From CBDCAS01 sp965214015 (GTDB lineage Bacteria > Pseudomonadota > Gammaproteobacteria > Coxiellales > Coxiellaceae), in NCBI GenBank assembly GCA_965214015.1, contig CBDCAS010000017.1:47875-111874 (forward strand): a DNA stretch of 64,000 bases. Reading direction: 5' to 3'. A program made the position numbers and the translations under genes. The notes under the pieces are model-generated. The model was given only the letters and a program-made list of their open reading frames with translations. It searched no databases and was not told the DNA's origin. Positions 61,130 through 64,000 of the stretch are shown here, piece by piece (the first letter of the stretch is position 1; each line of letters opens with the position of its first letter).

Positions 61130-61429
61130 TTAATGAGAGATTTTTGCAATATGGGACATTACTGCAGCAAGAAAAGGATTTTTAGCAAAAAACAAATAAA
61201 GCCCCATAACAATTCCAATCGCAGCAAAAGCATCCACCAAACCTGCCATCAAAAACATATTACCCATGAGCATGCCTTTTAGCTCAGGCTGGCGAGCAAC
61301 CCCTTCTAAAAATTTACCTCCTAAAATACCAAAACCTACAGCAGTTCCTAGTGCTGAAAGCCCAATCAATAGAGCCGCCGCAATGGCTGAAAAACCTTGA
61401 ATATCCGCTATTAATTTTGCAACATCCAC
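61130..61429 (-). CDS. atpE: ATP synthase c subunit
   Basis: Proteolipid ring subunit, 99 aa, a hairpin of two membrane helices. The polar loop is ARQPEL and the ion-binding carboxylate is Asp66 in AGLVDAFAAIG. Asp with no Na+-binding Gln/Ser set suggests a proton-driven enzyme. Confidence 0.95.
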   Translation of the reverse strand: MDVAKLIADIQGFSAIAAALLIGLSALGTAVGFGILGGKFLEGVARQPELKGMLMGNMFLMAGLVDAFAAIGIVMGLYLFFAKNPFLAAVMSHIAKISH

Positions 61430-61458
61430 CTTCTTTTCCCCCTTAGTATTGATAAAAA

Positions 61459-62253
61459 TTAATGTGTTTCATGTGCCATACTTAAATAGACAATCGTTAA
61501 CATCATGAAAATAAATGCTTGGATTGTAATAATGAGGATATGAAAAATAGCCCAGGCACCTCCTGGTAAACCCTGTATCCACCATGGCATAATAGCAACT
61601 AATATAAAAATTAATTCCCCTGCAAACATATTACCAAATAATCGAAGCGCTAATGATAATGGCTTTACTAGCTCTTCCAAAAAACGGAATATGACATTGA
61701 TAGGCAGCAAATACCAGCCAAAAGGCTTTGAAAGAATTTCTTTCACTAAATTGATTGGCCCCTTGACCTTAAAATTATAAAAAATAATTAAAATAAAAAC
61801 AGTAATAGACAAGGCAAAAGTCATCATAGGATCGGCCGTAGGCACCGATTTAAAATGAGATACTCCAACTAGGGCTAGCAGACGTGGTAGCAGATCGACT
61901 GGAATCAAATCCATAAAGTTCATCAAAAAAACCCAAACAAAAATAGTTAATGCCAGTGGGCCAATCAAACGGCTCCTACCATGAAAGGTTTCTTTAACAA
62001 TGCCATCGACTGCTTCAATTGCATACTCTAAAAAATTTTGCAACCTAGAAGGGGCCTCTAATACGACACGACGCGCAATAAAATAAAAAAAGCTACAAAA
62101 CAAAATGCCTAAGACAGTGGAAATAAGTAGTGTATCTAAATTTAAAACCAAAAAGGCACTGTTTTTACCAATTTTTAAAGAAGTTAAGTCAATTTGCCAA
62201 TGGGTTAAGTGGTGCTGAATATATTCAGCTGGTGTTATTTTTCCAGAAGTCAT
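61459..62253 (-). CDS. atpB: ATP synthase a subunit
   Basis: Stator subunit forming the proton half-channels, 264 aa with five or six membrane helices. The essential Arg is in LSLALRLFGNMFAGEL. Its start overlaps the atpI end by four bases. Confidence 0.95.
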   Translation of the reverse strand: MTSGKITPAEYIQHHLTHWQIDLTSLKIGKNSAFLVLNLDTLLISTVLGILFCSFFYFIARRVVLEAPSRLQNFLEYAIEAVDGIVKETFHGRSRLIGPLALTIFVWVFLMNFMDLIPVDLLPRLLALVGVSHFKSVPTADPMMTFALSITVFILIIFYNFKVKGPINLVKEILSKPFGWYLLPINVIFRFLEELVKPLSLALRLFGNMFAGELIFILVAIMPWWIQGLPGGAWAIFHILIITIQAFIFMMLTIVYLSMAHETH

Positions 62254-62663
62254 TCTACTACCACACTAGCACGGGAAGTAAGAATTAATGGTACCAACCA
62301 AAGAGCCAATGAAGCCCCCACAAGACCTGTTAAAAAAGGTAAAATTAATACAGAGAGCTGAGTCAATATCAAAACGACCAACACTACCATAATCACTAGC
62401 TTAGCAATCTCACCTTTATAAAAGGTACGAACAATTTCTTGCGGGCTCATTGTACAGTCCTTTCTAAAGAAAAGCCAAGCAAAGCAGACATTTGGAACAA
62501 TAGAAACAAAACCACCCAGCAGTGCAAACATCATTGAGTTAAAACTGCACCATCCCCATAATAATGAAATACAAATCACCAAAACTAGCTGAGCTCCCAT
62601 TAAACAATGAGGACTCAATACGCTATATTGTGTCGGTTTTTTTTTGTCATTTTTAAGAAACAA
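62250..62663 (-). CDS. atpI: ATP synthase accessory protein I
   Basis: Small membrane protein of 137 aa with four hydrophobic helices; assists c-ring assembly and is the usual first gene of the atp operon. The start is TTG at 62663 with a GGAG site 7-8 nt upstream; no in-frame ATG fits better. Assignment rests on position and topology more than sequence. Confidence 0.82.
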   Translation of the reverse strand: MFLKNDKKKPTQYSVLSPHCLMGAQLVLVICISLLWGWCSFNSMMFALLGGFVSIVPNVCFAWLFFRKDCTMSPQEIVRTFYKGEIAKLVIMVVLVVLILTQLSVLILPFLTGLVGASLALWLVPLILTSRASVVVE

Positions 62664-62700
62664 ACAACATACTCCGCCAACCTACGGATAATTTCGGGCG

Positions 62701-62729
62701 AGTATAAATAATTTCAAGACCTTGTGCAA
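62701..62729 (-). promoter_or_regulatory. Promoter of the atp operon
   Basis: On the minus strand TTGCAC (62729-62724) and TATACT (62706-62701) are spaced by 17 bp, giving transcription about 30 bases upstream of atpI. Confidence 0.68.
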
Positions 62730-62948
62730 TGTATTCCCACCAATAATCCCAATCTATTCAAATATTTGATAAAAAAACTAACTAAAGAGCATACCGAAAA
62801 TATTCATGAAACTACATAATTTGACCATCTTCTAAGGACTGTACTCCGTAGCATAATTTACTTTCTCTATCAATCTCAGCTTTAAATTACATTGATCACT
62901 ATTCCTATTGGATTTAAGAGTAGGAATGCTTAATCTTATAGCGCCATC

Positions 62949-63901
62949 CTATTGAGTCGATCGGTAACCAGCATGTTGAAACCATCCAAGCAATTTGTTT
63001 TCAGTAATTTTTTCTAATGCATACTTAAGTGCCTTTTGAAACGACGCCAAAGTTCTAGCTTCTATTTCTTGTAAAATATTCTTAACAAAAGACCAAGCCA
63101 TTTCAATGGGATTAAAATCAGGTGAGTACGGGGGCAAGAAATCGATACTCGCACCTGTAGCATGTATTGCATCCTGTACACGCTGAGTCTTATGAAAGCC
63201 GACATTATCAAGTAAAACAATATGATGCGGCTGTAATATTGGGCATAAATCGTGAGCAATGAAATGATAAAAGATATCGCCATCAGTTGCCCATGGTCCA
63301 TACAATGAAGCTTCAACGCGTGCTGTTGATATTGCACCAATGACCGAAAGTTTCATACCACGATTAAATGGCTTCGGCATATGCACGCGTTGTCCGATTG
63401 GCGCACGTGCATAATTGAGCACCATATTCAGGTAAGCCCCCATTTCATCAATAAAAATCAGGCGTTCTGGGTCAACGTCCTTATATTTTTTTATGTGCGC
63501 CTGTCTTTTTTTTCGACGTCCGGACGTAACTGCTCCTGTGCAAAAAGACTTTTCTTTTTTCGCGTTATCGCTAATGTTTTTAAAGCGCGAGACATCATCG
63601 ATTGACTCACCGTTTTTTTGTAATAGTGCTTATATTTTTTACACAGATGCTTAACTCGAATATCAGGTTTATCCGTTACCCAACTCTCAATTTTTTGCAG
63701 GTGATTTCCTGATATGACAGGCTTTCTACCACGTTGATAAGGTTTGGGGGCTAAATCATTTTGTTCATCACGACGCAAATAAATACGTAACGTCGCTATG
63801 CCAATTTTGAATAGTTCAGCTGTTTCAAGTTGCGTACTCCCACCTTTTCGATAATGGGAAACGGCTCGTTGCCGTAGTTCTAGTGGATTAAGCTGCTGGC
63901 A
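62949..63901 (-). mobile_element. IS630-family element, partial at its 5' end
   Basis: A single IS630-type transposase gene occupies the minus strand, with matching GCCA-x-C-type sequence near both ends (62942-62957 and about 63888-63903) as weak terminal repeats. TA target duplication cannot be verified. The right end coincides with a switch to G+C-rich DNA, so the copy may be truncated or at an assembly junction. Confidence 0.65.
62949..63901 (-). CDS. IS630 transposase, two frames joined by a -1 shift
   Basis: The first frame gives the helix-turn-helix part (PLELRQRAVSHYRKGG, later RKPVISGNHLQKIE) and ends with TAA shortly after a run of eight A (63506-63513). A -1 shift in that run continues into RLIFIDEMGAYLN (first Asp), HIVLLDNVGFHK (second Asp) and YSPDFNPIEMAWS (Glu), a complete DDE set. 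Programmed -1 frameshifting is used by many IS630 elements. No start codon exists in the first frame upstream of PLEL before the G+C-rich junction, so the N-terminus is missing here. Confidence 0.75.
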
Positions 63902-63904
63902 TTT

Positions 63905-64000
63905 TCGGGAATCAGATCATGTGGCACGGCCAGAACGCGGCTGACGAGCGCCGCCCTCGGCCATGACATCGGCCGTGAAGCCGGGTTTCGGGACGGCCAG
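63905..64000. other. G+C-rich segment unlike the rest of the window
   Basis: Bases 63921-64000 contain 58 G or C out of 80 by hand count, against a clearly AT-rich window. The minus strand reads without stop for 27 codons from the window edge (LAVPKPGFTADVMAEGGARQ) to a TGA. It looks like coding DNA from a high-G+C genome or a foreign element. Confidence 0.6.

Noticed and set aside
1..64000. CRISPR arrays, prophage or rRNA genes
   Set aside because: No regularly spaced short repeats, no phage structural genes and no rRNA segments were seen; the XRE regulator alone is not evidence of a phage.

Overview
The window is AT-rich and reads as a chromosome segment of a host-associated gammaproteobacterium, most likely in the order Legionellales (Coxiella/Legionella-like). 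Supporting points are gammaproteobacterial gene orders (hemA-prfA divergent from lolB-ispE-tRNAGln-prs-rplY-pth-ychF; mrcA next to aroK-aroB; atpIBEFHAGDC-glmU), CsrA with a GacA/LetA-type small RNA, a eukaryotic-type sterol reductase, and several secreted or effector-like proteins. The organism assignment is inference.

Layout. 1-1400: a fragment and an orphan PAS histidine kinase. 1.7-8.1 kb: an ABC exporter followed by a decaying row of small-molecule kinases (APH) and GNAT acetyltransferases, cut by an IS982 element. 8.2-10.4 kb: oxyR divergent from ahpC-ahpD. 10.4-18.1 kb: housekeeping genes with two tRNAs (Gln, Met). 18.2-23.4 kb: a two-PPxY membrane protein, then a light-related block (photolyase divergent from SDR, LOV protein and TIGR01777 epimerase), then an orphan. 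23.5-30.1 kb: L,D-transpeptidase, ubiC-ubiA, mrcA, aroK-aroB; pilMNOPQ, which usually lies between mrcA and aroK, is absent. 30.2-38 kb: glycosyltransferase and methyltransferase, a decayed gap, then an outer-membrane barrel, a repeat/Asp-box secreted protein and an orphan. 38.2-41.6 kb: dacB-aroE and membrane proteins. 41.9-47.2 kb: two overlapping secreted proteins, one hemopexin-like, and a 7-dehydrocholesterol-reductase-like gene. 47.2-53.0 kb: carbonic-anhydrase-like, opdA, rpiA, XRE regulator, csrA, HPF-cold-shock fusion, purine nucleoside phosphorylase. 53.3-53.6 kb: an RsmY/RsmZ-type sRNA with an upstream GacA/LetA box. 53.7-62.7 kb: rsmE, glmU and the complete ATP synthase operon. 62.9-63.9 kb: an IS630-type element, followed by an abrupt switch to about 72% G+C in the last 80 bases.

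How it fits together. The CsrA/sRNA pair plus the ribosome-hibernation fusion suggest a life-stage switch between replicative and transmissive forms. The photolyase/LOV block points to a light-exposed, probably aquatic phase. The sterol reductase, PPxY protein, hemopexin-like protein and repeat proteins point to interaction with a eukaryotic host. The pseudogenes, insertion sequences and missing pilus operon indicate ongoing gene loss.
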